A stretch of 64,000 nt of DNA from Gemmatimonadota bacterium (GTDB lineage: Bacteria; Gemmatimonadota; Gemmatimonadetes; Longimicrobiales; Gaopeijiaceae), in contig JAJEBW010000018.1 in NCBI GenBank assembly GCA_022822325.1, forward strand, positions 1 to 64,000. The letters are read 5' to 3'. Under the pieces are notes generated by a model, which saw only the letters and a list, made by a program, of their open reading frames with translations, had not been told where the DNA came from and searched no databases. Both the position numbers and the translations under genes were made by a program. Numbering within the stretch: position 1 is the stretch's first letter; every line of letters starts with the position of its first letter. Positions 42,367 to 50,381 of the stretch are shown one piece after another.

Positions 42367-44540
42367 CCCTCGCCCCTCGCCGCTTCGCCGCGGCCGCGCT
42401 TCCCGCGCTCTGCTGGCTGACGGCCTTCTGGACCGCCGGGCTGTCGGCGCAGAGCCGGGGGCAAGTCCATGACCGCGAGACGGGTTCGGCGATCGCGGGG
42501 GCCCGGGTCGAGTGGGTCGCCGGAGCGGTGGGGACGGCGTCGGCGGCGGCCGCTTCCTTCGCGCAGACGACCGATTCGCGCGGAGAATTCCTGGTGGAGA
42601 GGGCCTGGGGACCGCTCGGCGCGGTTGCGGTCTCGGCCCTCGGCTACCGAAGCCGCACGCTCAGCCGACGCGACGCGGAGGCGCGGGGCTGGCGGATCGA
42701 ACTGGACCGCGACCCCCTCGCCATGGACGGCATCGTGGTCACCGCCGGAGGACGGGCCCGGCCCCGTTCCCAGGTCGCCATTCCCATTGAAACCGTGGAG
42801 AGGAGCGAGATCCGCGCGGCCGGGGCGCCCTCGGTGGACCGTCTCCTGGCCGAGCTGCCGGGGGTGCAGACGACCGCCGGAACGCCGACGGGGGCCAATC
42901 TCCTGGTTCGAGGACTCGGGGGCGCGCGCGTCCTGGTCTTGCTCGATGGCCGGCCGGCCCCGGGATCCCTCATCGAAAACCGCGACCTTGGCCGGATGTC
43001 CCTCGCGGGGATCGACCGGGTCGAGGTCGTCAAGGGACCGCTCTCCTCGCTCTACGGATCCGACGCGCTGGGCGGGGTCGTCAATCTGATCACCCGCGCG
43101 CCCTCGGCGGGGTTCCGTCTCGATGGCCAGGCGGTCTCCGGCGGAGCGGGCCGGATGCAGGCGGAGGCGACCGCAAGCGGGGGCGGACGGCTGCGCTACC
43201 GCGTGACCGGCGCGTGGCGGCAGGAGGACGAGCTGCCCGGAGTGACCGGCGGTGGCGGCGGCGACCCCTTCGCCCGGGTCTGGGACTTTCGTTCGGAGCT
43301 GCGATTCGACGCGAGCGGGGAATGGCGTCTGGACGCGGGCATGAATCTGGTGCGCGAACGGCAGCGCTGGCCGGTCGGCGGAGGATTCTCGGGCTTCAAC
43401 GACAACCGGGGCGTCGCAGGGTGGCTGGAAGCGCGGCGGCCGGCCGGTGCGGGGGAATGGAGAGCCGCCGCCTTTGTCCAGGACTACGAACACCTCTACC
43501 GCAGCGCCCGCGGCGACGCGCCGATCGCAGACTCGGGCCAGGAACCCCAATGGGAGCGCGAGGCCCGGGCGGCCGGCGGCTACGGCGCAACGCTGGGGAA
43601 TCACCACCTGGATCTGGGGCTGGAGGGTTCTGTGCGGAGGATTCGCTCGCCGGACAAGCTGGTCGAGGAACGAATCGGCGACCGGCAGATGGCGCTCTTC
43701 GCACAGGACGCCTGGCGCAAGGGAGCGACCGAGCTCACCGGCGGGGCGCGCCTGACCTGGAACAGCCGCTGGGGATCGAATCTGTCGCCGACGGTCGGGG
43801 CGGTGCGCGCGTTGGGCGACGATCTGCGCCTGCGGGGAGCGGCGGCGCGCGGATTCCGGGCCCCCTCCTTCAAGGAGTTGGGCTGGCACTTCGTGAATCC
43901 GGGAGCGGGATACCTTCTGCAGGGGTTCCCGGAGCTGGCACCGGAGCGCTCGTGGAATCTCTCCGGCGGCGTGGAGTGGAACCCGCGCGCCGGGGTGCGG
44001 ATCGATGCCGAGGGCTACTGGAACCGGGCGAAGGATCTGATCGAGCCCGGCTTCGTGGGGAACACGCCGAGCGGACTCCTCATCTACTCGCCGCGCAACC
44101 TGGCGGAAGTCACGACCCGCGGCCTCGAACTGGGAGTGCGGGCGGCGTTCAGCACGGTGGCGATCGCGGCCGGTTACGCCTGGCTGGACGCGCGCTCCCC
44201 CGCGTCGGACACCCCTCTCGACCGGCGCTCCCCTCACTCGGCCCGGGTGCGGGCATCCTGGCTGGCGCCCCGGCCGGCCGGACTGCGCCTCGACGCGACC
44301 CTTCACCTGACCGGCGAGGCCCCCCTGACGGCGGTGGGGCCGGATGGCGGGTTTGTGCGAACCGGCGTCCGCGAGCGTCTGACCGCCCTGGATCTGCAGG
44401 CCGAGACGGCGCTGTGGGGAGACTTGGCGGCGATCGCGGGGATCGACAACCTTCTCGATGCCCGTCCGGCGGGGTGGCAGGGACCGGTCGGGCGCCGTTT
44501 CCGGGTCGGCGTGGCGGTGAACGAACTCTTCGCTCGCTGA
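42363..44540 (+). CDS. TonB-dependent outer membrane receptor (haem/iron type)
   Basis: 725 aa. A signal peptide (to GLSAQS) precedes a CarboxypepD-regulatory-like domain (RGQVHDRETGSAIAGARVEW), the plug with IETVERSEI, LLAELPGVQTTAG, NLLVRGLGGARVLVLLDG and VEVVKGPLSSLYGSDALGGVVNLIT, and a beta-barrel with the typical RAPSFKELG segment. It imports haem or another iron source using TonB energy. Translationally coupled to hmuY by ATGA at 42363. No TonB/ExbBD is in the window. The C-terminus ends in LFAR rather than an aromatic residue. Confidence 0.92.
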   Translation: MTLAPRRFAAAALPALCWLTAFWTAGLSAQSRGQVHDRETGSAIAGARVEWVAGAVGTASAAAASFAQTTDSRGEFLVERAWGPLGAVAVSALGYRSRTLSRRDAEARGWRIELDRDPLAMDGIVVTAGGRARPRSQVAIPIETVERSEIRAAGAPSVDRLLAELPGVQTTAGTPTGANLLVRGLGGARVLVLLDGRPAPGSLIENRDLGRMSLAGIDRVEVVKGPLSSLYGSDALGGVVNLITRAPSAGFRLDGQAVSGGAGRMQAEATASGGGRLRYRVTGAWRQEDELPGVTGGGGGDPFARVWDFRSELRFDASGEWRLDAGMNLVRERQRWPVGGGFSGFNDNRGVAGWLEARRPAGAGEWRAAAFVQDYEHLYRSARGDAPIADSGQEPQWEREARAAGGYGATLGNHHLDLGLEGSVRRIRSPDKLVEERIGDRQMALFAQDAWRKGATELTGGARLTWNSRWGSNLSPTVGAVRALGDDLRLRGAAARGFRAPSFKELGWHFVNPGAGYLLQGFPELAPERSWNLSGGVEWNPRAGVRIDAEGYWNRAKDLIEPGFVGNTPSGLLIYSPRNLAEVTTRGLELGVRAAFSTVAIAAGYAWLDARSPASDTPLDRRSPHSARVRASWLAPRPAGLRLDATLHLTGEAPLTAVGPDGGFVRTGVRERLTALDLQAETALWGDLAAIAGIDNLLDARPAGWQGPVGRRFRVGVAVNELFAR

Positions 44541-44978
44541 TCGGCCCTTCGCGCCGAGGCGGCCGGTGCCCGCGCCACTGCGCTGCCGGGCGGAAGGTTT
44601 GCTCGCCGGAGCGGTGCGGTGCGGTGGCGTCTCGTCGTCGTCGCCGGATTCGCATGGGCGAGGGTCATGGCGCCGGCCCCGGATTGGGGCGCCATGTGGC
44701 CGCGCCGGCGGTCGCCGTCCCCCCCCCTTCTTTCGCGACCGCTTCTTTGCGGTTGGCGAAGGCCGCGGAAAGAGCCGATACTCTTTTCTGGCGAAAGACC
44801 GCGTTCCGGCGAAAGACCGCTTTCTGGCGAAAGACCGCTTTCTGGCCAAAAGCCCGCGCCTGGCGAAGCGCGTTTGCCGCAAGACGCGCGTTGGGCGCAA
44901 GGGCATCCGCTTCGGCGAAGACGCGCCCGCGGGGGACCGGAAACCATTTTTGGGAAACCACCTTTGGAAATCAGAGCG
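44541..44978. other. Intergenic region with repeat array before TRAP operon
   Basis: 438 bp without a supported gene. It contains a run of nine C at about 44719-44727 and the 18-bp repeat array at 44781-44870 (listed separately). The last 30 bp before the TRAP gene are comparatively AT-rich (accatttttgggaaacc). Confidence 0.55.
44781..44870. repeat. Five-unit 18-bp tandem repeat
   Basis: Units ctcttttctggcgaaaga, ccgcgttccggcgaaaga, ccgctttctggcgaaaga, ccgctttctggccaaaag and cccgcgcctggcgaagcg run head to tail, with a strongly conserved ctggcgaaa core and decay at both ends. There are no unique spacers, so this is not a CRISPR. It sits about 110 bp upstream of the TRAP operon and could be a multi-site operator. 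Confidence 0.8.
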
Positions 44979-46001
44979 ATGCAGAGGCGACGACTGCCGG
45001 CGGCCCTGGCGCTGCCGGTTCTTGCAATCCTGACGGCGGGCGGGTGCGGCGGCCCCGGTGGCGGAGGAATGGGGGGAAGCGAGGGCGCGATCGAGCTGAG
45101 CTTCGGCCATGTCGGGGCTCCGGGATCGCTCTTCGCGCTCTCGGCCGAGGAGTTCGCTCGCCGGGTGAATGAACGCCTGGCGGGGACGGCGGAGGTCGTG
45201 GTCTTCGGATCCAGCCAGCTCGGCGGCGACGATCTCCTCCTTCAGAAGCTGCGGCTGGGGACGGTGGATCTGGCGCTGCCGTCTTCGATTCTCTCTTCGC
45301 GAATTCCCGAGTTCGGCCTCTTCGAAATGCCCTACCTGATCCGCGACCGGGCGCATATGGCGCAGGTCGAGGAGGCGGTCGTCTGGCCGGATCTCGTCCC
45401 CCTGGCCCGCGACCATGGACTGGAGGTGCTGGCGATCTGGGAGAATGGATTCCGGCACGTCACCAACAATGTGCGTCCGATCCGGTCTCCCTCCGATCTG
45501 GATGGAATCAAGCTGCGCACCCCTCGCGGAAGCTGGCGGGTGCGGCTCTTTCAGAGCTTCGGCGCGAATCCGGTGCCGATGGCGCTGTCGGAGGTTCTGC
45601 TCGCGCTTCGCACGGGGGTGGTCGATGGCCAGGAGAACCCGCTGGCGCAGATCCAGGCCTCGAAGTTCGCCGAGGTCCAGGAGTTTCTCTCGCTGACCGA
45701 GCACGTCTATACCCCCGCCTTCCTGACCGTCTCGGCCGAACACTGGACCCGCATGCCCGCGGAGGTGCGCCGGGTGGTGGAGGAAGAGGCGCGGGCCGTG
45801 CAGGAGTTCGTCCATGCGACGGCGCGGCGGCTGGACCGGGAGCTGCTCGTGGAGCTTGCCGAAACCGACATTCAGGTGAACTGGGCCGACCGGATGGCAT
45901 TCGAGGAGGCGAGCGAGGCCGTCTATGCCGACTTCGCGGGAGAGGTGGAGGCGGCGGGCGATCTGATCGAGCGGGTCAGGCGGCTGGGGCGGCCGGAGTA
46001 G
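44979..46001 (+). CDS. TRAP transporter substrate-binding lipoprotein (DctP family)
   Basis: 340 aa. A signal peptide with lipobox (LTAGGC) and a Gly-rich linker precede the DctP fold. Family hallmarks include FGSSQLGGDDLLLQKLRLGTVDL, IRSPSDLDGIKLRTP with the carboxylate-binding Arg, and VVDGQENPLAQI. It captures an organic acid for the DctQ/DctM permeases encoded directly downstream. It is anchored as a lipoprotein rather than free in the periplasm. The ATG at 44979 starts the signal peptide. Confidence 0.9.
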   Translation: MQRRRLPAALALPVLAILTAGGCGGPGGGGMGGSEGAIELSFGHVGAPGSLFALSAEEFARRVNERLAGTAEVVVFGSSQLGGDDLLLQKLRLGTVDLALPSSILSSRIPEFGLFEMPYLIRDRAHMAQVEEAVVWPDLVPLARDHGLEVLAIWENGFRHVTNNVRPIRSPSDLDGIKLRTPRGSWRVRLFQSFGANPVPMALSEVLLALRTGVVDGQENPLAQIQASKFAEVQEFLSLTEHVYTPAFLTVSAEHWTRMPAEVRRVVEEEARAVQEFVHATARRLDRELLVELAETDIQVNWADRMAFEEASEAVYADFAGEVEAAGDLIERVRRLGRPE

Positions 46002-46044
46002 CCGGACCGGAGCCCGCAATGAACACGTATCCCTTCCTCTTCCC

Positions 46045-46677
46045 ATGCCCGGTTCGCGCGGTCGCGGCGGAAGACGGGCTTCGCTTCCGTTCGCGGCGAA
46101 GCGCACGGGGCGGCGGCGGACGCTCGCCACGGCAGGGAGCGGGATTCGCGGGCGGCGCGCGGTGACCGGCGTCCTCTCCCGCGCGCGAAACATCCTGCAA
46201 CGGACCCTCGAGTGGACGGTGCTGGCGATCGTGGCCGCGCTGACGATGGTGGTGATCGTGGGCGTGGTCTTTCGGAAGCTGGGCGAGGCGCTGGTCTGGT
46301 ATGACGAGGTGGCCGCGATCCTCCTGGCCTGGCTGACCTGGTACGGGGCGGCGCTGGTGGCGCTGAAGCGCGGCCACATCGGGGTGCCCACCTTGGTGGA
46401 GCGCCTGACGGGAAGGGCGCGAATGGCGGCCCTGCTCCTGGGAGAGGCGGCCGTGATCGGATTCATGGCCGTGCTGGCGTGGGCGGGAATCCGGGTGCAG
46501 GGGGCGCTGGGGGGGGTGGGGCTGGTGAGTCTGCCGGCCATTCCGAGCGCGCTGGCGCAGTCGGCGATTCCCATCGGGGCCATTCTCTTCGTCGCGGCGC
46601 AGCTTCTCAGTCTCCCCGGCGCGCTGCGCGACGAAGCCGCCGCCGCGGGCGACCGGGCCGGGAGCGCCGAGCCTTGA
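46045..46677 (+). CDS. TRAP transporter small permease (DctQ)
   Basis: 210 aa from this ATG, or 171 aa from the GTG at 46162 (VTGVLSRARN), which matches normal DctQ length; neither start has a good Shine-Dalgarno, so the N-terminus is uncertain. Four TM helices are present, with the typical VWYDEVAAILLAWLTWYGAALVALKRGHIGV segment. It works with DctM in sodium- or proton-coupled uptake. Its stop overlaps the dctM TTG start. Confidence 0.87.
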   Translation: MPGSRGRGGRRASLPFAAKRTGRRRTLATAGSGIRGRRAVTGVLSRARNILQRTLEWTVLAIVAALTMVVIVGVVFRKLGEALVWYDEVAAILLAWLTWYGAALVALKRGHIGVPTLVERLTGRARMAALLLGEAAVIGFMAVLAWAGIRVQGALGGVGLVSLPAIPSALAQSAIPIGAILFVAAQLLSLPGALRDEAAAAGDRAGSAEP

Positions 46678-47954
46678 GCCTCGCACTCTTCGCGCTCCTG
46701 CTCCTGCTCGTCCTCGTCAATGTGCCGATCGCGCTGGCGCTGGCGGTCATGACGGTGATCGCGATGGTCGCCGCCCACGGGATCGACGCCCTTCCCAATG
46801 TCGGACTGCTCATGTTCTCGGGCGCCACCAAGTTCCCCCTGATCGCCATCCCGCTCTTCATCCTGGCGGGCACGATCATGAACACCTCGGGAATTTCGCG
46901 CCGCCTGGTCGCCTTCGCCTCGGCCCTCTTCGGCTTCATCCGCGGCGGTCTGGCGATGGTGAGCATCTCGGCCTCGATGTTCTTCGCCGAGATCTCCGGG
47001 AGCGCCGTCGCCGATGTGGCCGCCCTCGGCTCGATTCTCATTCCCGCCATGCGCAAGCGCGGCTATTCCCGCAACTTCGCCGCCGCCGTCACCTCCTCCT
47101 CCGCCACCCTCGCGGTCATCATTCCGCCCTCGATTCCGATGATCCTCTACGGGGTGATGGCGGGAAGCTCGGTCGTCGAGCTCTTCGTGGCGGGGATCGT
47201 GCCGGGCGTGCTCGGCGGAATCCTCATGATGTTCGTGGCCTGGATGTGGGCGCGGCGCCGGAATCTGCCGGTGGAGGAGGCCTTTCGGATCCGGCACGTC
47301 CTCGAGACGCTGCGCGCGGCGGGATGGTCGCTCCTCCTCCCCTTCGTCATCCTGGGCGGAATCTTCAGCGGCTGGGTGACGGCCACCGAGGGCGCGGGAA
47401 TCGCGGTCGCGGCGGCGCTCCTCATCGGCGGGGCGATCTACCGCGAGCTCGATTGGGGACGGCTGCGGACCGCATTGGTCGAAGCGGGCTACCAGACGGC
47501 GGTGGTCATGCTCCTGGTGGCCGCATCGGCGCTTCTGGGCGACTTCCTCACCGAAGCGCGGCTTCCCCAGCGCGTGGCCGAAGCGATCACCGGCATGACC
47601 GAATCGAAGTTCGCCGTCCTCGCCCTCCTCAACGTCTTCCTCTTGGCGGTGGGGCTCTTTCTGCATTCGGCGGCGGCGATCATCCTGGTCGTGCCGATCG
47701 TGATGCCGCTGGTGCAGGCGGTCGGGGTCGATCCGGTCCACTTCGGCCTCATCGTTACCCTGAACCTGGCGATCGGCCAGCAGACGCCCCCGGTCGCTTC
47801 GGTGCTGATTACCGCCTGTTCGGTGGCGAAGGCCGACATCTGGGCGGTGACGCGCACGAATCTCGGCTTCATCGGAGTGCTGCTGGCGGTGCTGCTGATG
47901 GTGACCTATGCGCCCGCGCTGCCGATGTTCCTGGTGGAGCTCTTCTATCGATGA
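46674..47954 (+). CDS. TRAP transporter large permease (DctM)
   Basis: 426 aa, about 12 TM helices. Signatures include FPLIAIPLFILAGTIMN, SGSAVADVAALGSILIPAM, VIIPPSIPMILYG and NLAIGQQTPPVASVLI. The TTG at 46674 overlaps the dctQ stop (TTGA) and gives the correct family length; the reading frame upstream is antisense/other-frame filler. It is the transport channel of the TRAP system. Confidence 0.93.
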   Translation: MSLALFALLLLLVLVNVPIALALAVMTVIAMVAAHGIDALPNVGLLMFSGATKFPLIAIPLFILAGTIMNTSGISRRLVAFASALFGFIRGGLAMVSISASMFFAEISGSAVADVAALGSILIPAMRKRGYSRNFAAAVTSSSATLAVIIPPSIPMILYGVMAGSSVVELFVAGIVPGVLGGILMMFVAWMWARRRNLPVEEAFRIRHVLETLRAAGWSLLLPFVILGGIFSGWVTATEGAGIAVAAALLIGGAIYRELDWGRLRTALVEAGYQTAVVMLLVAASALLGDFLTEARLPQRVAEAITGMTESKFAVLALLNVFLLAVGLFLHSAAAIILVVPIVMPLVQAVGVDPVHFGLIVTLNLAIGQQTPPVASVLITACSVAKADIWAVTRTNLGFIGVLLAVLLMVTYAPALPMFLVELFYR

Positions 47955-48028
47955 GCGGTCTCCGCCGGCGCGGACAGTGGCGTGCGGCGCAACCCGCGAC
48001 GGAGGGAGTCGCGAAGGAGGAATCGTGA
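47951..48028 (+). CDS. Relay mini-ORF a (25 codons)
   Basis: The ATG at 47951 overlaps the dctM stop (ATGA). The ORF encodes a basic peptide starting MSGLRRRGQW and stops at 48026-48028, where the TGA overlaps the next GTG. No homology is claimed. It may exist only to keep ribosomes moving from dctM to the hydratase gene. Confidence 0.35.
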   Translation: MSGLRRRGQWRAAQPATEGVAKEES

Positions 48029-48069
48029 AGGAGGAAACCGTGACCGGGAAGGCGAGGGAGGAGAAGTGA
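48025..48069 (+). CDS. Relay mini-ORF b (14 codons)
   Basis: The GTG at 48025 is preceded by AAGGAGGAATC, an excellent Shine-Dalgarno. The ORF encodes MKEETVTGKAREEK and its TGA overlaps the GTG of the enoyl-CoA hydratase (GTGA at 48066). It also contains a second GTG with AAGGAGGAAACC upstream. A translational-coupling leader is inferred. Confidence 0.35.
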   Translation: MKEETVTGKAREEK

Positions 48070-48908
48070 CGGAGGAAAAGCGAGCGAGGCAACGGGGTCC
48101 ATCCGGCGGGCGGGAAACCGAATCGCGCCCTCACCCGCGTCTGCGTCTGCGGCGGGATTCCGCGGTGGCGACGGTGACGCTCGACCACCCCGCGCGGCTG
48201 AACGCGCTCAACCGGACGGCCTGGGATGCGCTGGGGGAGCTCTTCGAGGAGCTCGAGCGCGACGACTCGGTGCGCTGCGTGGTGCTGCGGGGCGCGGGTC
48301 GGCGAGCCTTCTCGGCCGGCTCGGACATTGGCGGCTTCGGCGAGACGCGGAGCGCTCCGGAGCAGGTGCGCAGCTATGCGGCCTCGCTGGAGAGGGGAAT
48401 CCACGGGGTGTGGCGGTGTCGGCACCCGACGGTGGCCGCGGTGGAGGGCGTCTGCGTGGGCGGGGGACTGATCCTGGCCGCCTGCTGCGATGTGGTGGTC
48501 TGCGGCCGGGGCAGTCGTTTCGGGGTCCCGGTCAACCGGCTGGGCGCGACGATGGCCTACGAGGAGATGGCGCCGCTGGTGGCCGCGGTGGGAGAGCGCG
48601 CCGTGCTGGAGCTGCTCCTGACGGGCGAGCGGGTGGGTGCGCGCCGGGCCCGCGAAATGGGACTTGCGAGCCGGATCGTCGAGGACGGGCTGGCGGGGCG
48701 CGAAGCCGGGGAGGTCGCGCGGGCGATCGCGAGCGGAGCGCCGCTGGTGAATCGCTGGCACAAGAAGTTCGCGAGACGGCTGGCCGAAGGGGATCCGCTG
48801 ACCGAGGAGGAGCGCGCCGAGCCGTACGAGGCCTTCCGCACCGGGGACTATCGCGAGGGGACGGCGGCCTTTCTGGCGAAGCGGGCGCCGGTCTTCCGGG
48901 GGGAGTAG
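48066..48908 (+). CDS. Enoyl-CoA hydratase/isomerase family protein
   Basis: 280 aa, crotonase fold. VTLDHPARLNALN, the first oxyanion loop AFSAGSDIGGFGE and the second GVCVGGGLILAACCDVV are clear, so CoA-thioester chemistry (hydration, isomerisation or decarboxylation) is expected; the exact catalytic Glu/Asp set is not certain. The GTG at 48066 has GGGAGGAG close upstream and overlaps relay mini-ORF b. With the CoA-transferase downstream and the TRAP system upstream it suggests uptake and CoA-dependent breakdown of an organic acid (inference). Confidence 0.88.
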   Translation: MTEEKRARQRGPSGGRETESRPHPRLRLRRDSAVATVTLDHPARLNALNRTAWDALGELFEELERDDSVRCVVLRGAGRRAFSAGSDIGGFGETRSAPEQVRSYAASLERGIHGVWRCRHPTVAAVEGVCVGGGLILAACCDVVVCGRGSRFGVPVNRLGATMAYEEMAPLVAAVGERAVLELLLTGERVGARRAREMGLASRIVEDGLAGREAGEVARAIASGAPLVNRWHKKFARRLAEGDPLTEEERAEPYEAFRTGDYREGTAAFLAKRAPVFRGE

Positions 48909-48966
48909 GGGGCGTGTTCGGCGGACGGATGGGGCGGGGAATCGATGGGCGGGCGGAGACGGAAGC

Positions 48967-50226
48967 GTGACGGGGGAGGGAGGAGGGGAGTTGCCGGGGA
49001 ACGCCGCCGGGCAGCCGCTGGCGGGGATCCGCGTGGTCGAGCTGGCGCATGTGATGGCGGGACCGGTCTGCGGACGAATGTTGGCCGACATGGGGGCCGA
49101 TGTGGCGAAGGTCGAGCCGCCGAAGCACGGGGACCCGACCCGCGCCTTCGCGCCGCCCCGCATGGGATCCGACGCGGCCGCCTTCGTCATGATGAATCGC
49201 GGGAAGCGCGGCATCGCGATCGATCTGAAGACGGAGGGGGGGAAGGGGGCGGCGCGGCGAATCCTGGCGCGCTGCGATGTGGTGATCGAGAACTTTCGCC
49301 TGGGGGCGATGGAGGAGCTGGGGCTCGGGTACGAGGCGCTCCGGGCTGACAATCCGGCTCTGGTCTATTGCCAGATCACCGGCTTCGGGCGCACCGGTCC
49401 CCTCGCGGGCCAGCGCGGATTCGACCTGATCGCGCAGGGAATGACGGGGCTGCTCAGCGTCACCGGCGAGGGTCCGGGACGGCCGCCGGTCAAGTGCGGG
49501 CCGCCGCTGACCGACATCACCGCGGGAATCCTGGGCGCGATGGGAGTGCTGGCGGCGCTCCTCGCGCGGGAACGCACCGGCGTGGGACAGCGCGTCGACA
49601 CCTCGCTCTACGAGGCCGGAATCGTGCAGACCTTCTGGCAGTCGGCGGTGGCGCTCGCGACGGGCCGGTCCCCCGGTCCCCTCGGTTCCGCGCACCCGCT
49701 CGCCGCTCCCTACGAGGCGTTGCCGACCGCGGATGGCTGGATCACCGTGGGCGGGTGGAATCAGGTGAACTGGATCCGCCTGGTGCGCGCGCTGGGAATG
49801 GAGGCGCTGGCCGACGACCCCCGCTTTCGCGCCAACGCCGACCGAATGGCCAACCTGGAGGCGCTTCGCGATGCGCTGGCGGCGCGGCTGGCCGAAGAGA
49901 CGACGACGGTCTGGCTGGAGCGGCTGGAACGGGCGAATGTGCCGGCCGGTCCGGTGGCGAGCGTCGGCGAGATGTTGCGTCATCCGCAGACGGTGGCACG
50001 CGCGATGGTGGTGGCGGCGGGGCAGGGGGAGCGGCGGGCGGAGACGCTGGGAATGCCGGTCAAGTTCTCGGGAGCGAGCGCGCCCAAACCCGGCCCGGCG
50101 CCCCGGCTTGGCGAGCACACGGAGGAAGTCCTCGGCGACTACGGCTTCCGTCCGGACGAGATCGGGGAGTTGCTGCGCACGGGCGCGGCCATGAGTTTGC
50201 GGGGGAAGGGCGGTTCGCGCGACTAG
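48967..50226 (+). CDS. CaiB/BaiF-family CoA-transferase (family III)
   Basis: 419 aa. Family motifs: LAGIRVVELAHVMAGPVCGRMLADMGADV-K-EPP, NRGKRGIAIDLKTEGG, ALVYCQITGFGRTGPLA, GFDLIAQGMTGLLSVTG and PLTDITAGILGAMGVLAALLAR. It moves CoA between carboxylic acids such as carnitine, formate/oxalate or aromatic acids; the substrate cannot be set from sequence. The GTG at 48967 is preceded by GGAG. It lies 58 bp after the hydratase and is probably in the same operon. Confidence 0.92.
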   Translation: MTGEGGGELPGNAAGQPLAGIRVVELAHVMAGPVCGRMLADMGADVAKVEPPKHGDPTRAFAPPRMGSDAAAFVMMNRGKRGIAIDLKTEGGKGAARRILARCDVVIENFRLGAMEELGLGYEALRADNPALVYCQITGFGRTGPLAGQRGFDLIAQGMTGLLSVTGEGPGRPPVKCGPPLTDITAGILGAMGVLAALLARERTGVGQRVDTSLYEAGIVQTFWQSAVALATGRSPGPLGSAHPLAAPYEALPTADGWITVGGWNQVNWIRLVRALGMEALADDPRFRANADRMANLEALRDALAARLAEETTTVWLERLERANVPAGPVASVGEMLRHPQTVARAMVVAAGQGERRAETLGMPVKFSGASAPKPGPAPRLGEHTEEVLGDYGFRPDEIGELLRTGAAMSLRGKGGSRD

Positions 50227-50280
50227 CGCTTCCGGTCCCGCATCCTTTCCATTCCATTTCCCGCGACCCTTCCCCTCCGG

Positions 50281-50330
50281 TCCCGAAGATCGAATCCCCC
50301 TTCAATCCCGCGGATCGAATTCCCCTTTCA
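50281..50330. repeat. 25-bp tandem duplication in pyrimidine-rich leader
   Basis: tcccgaagatcgaatccccc plus ttcaa (50281-50305) is repeated with changes as tcccgcggatcgaattcccc plus tttca (50306-50330). The whole 50227-50381 interval before mscS is C/T-rich on the sense strand and lacks a Shine-Dalgarno. Confidence 0.65.
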
Positions 50331-50381
50331 GTCCCGCAAGTCCCGTCCCGCCCACCCTCCAATCCCGCCCCGAATCGCGCC

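Noticed and set aside
44781-44870. CRISPR-like repeat array
   Set aside because: Units are 18 bp, directly abutting with no unique spacers and no cas genes nearby.
42351-49352. A 7-kb open frame on the minus strand
   Set aside because: It is antisense to the TonB receptor, TRAP genes, hydratase and CoA-transferase, has Arg/Pro/Gly/His-rich low-complexity translation and no recognisable domain. Long antisense frames are expected at this G+C content.
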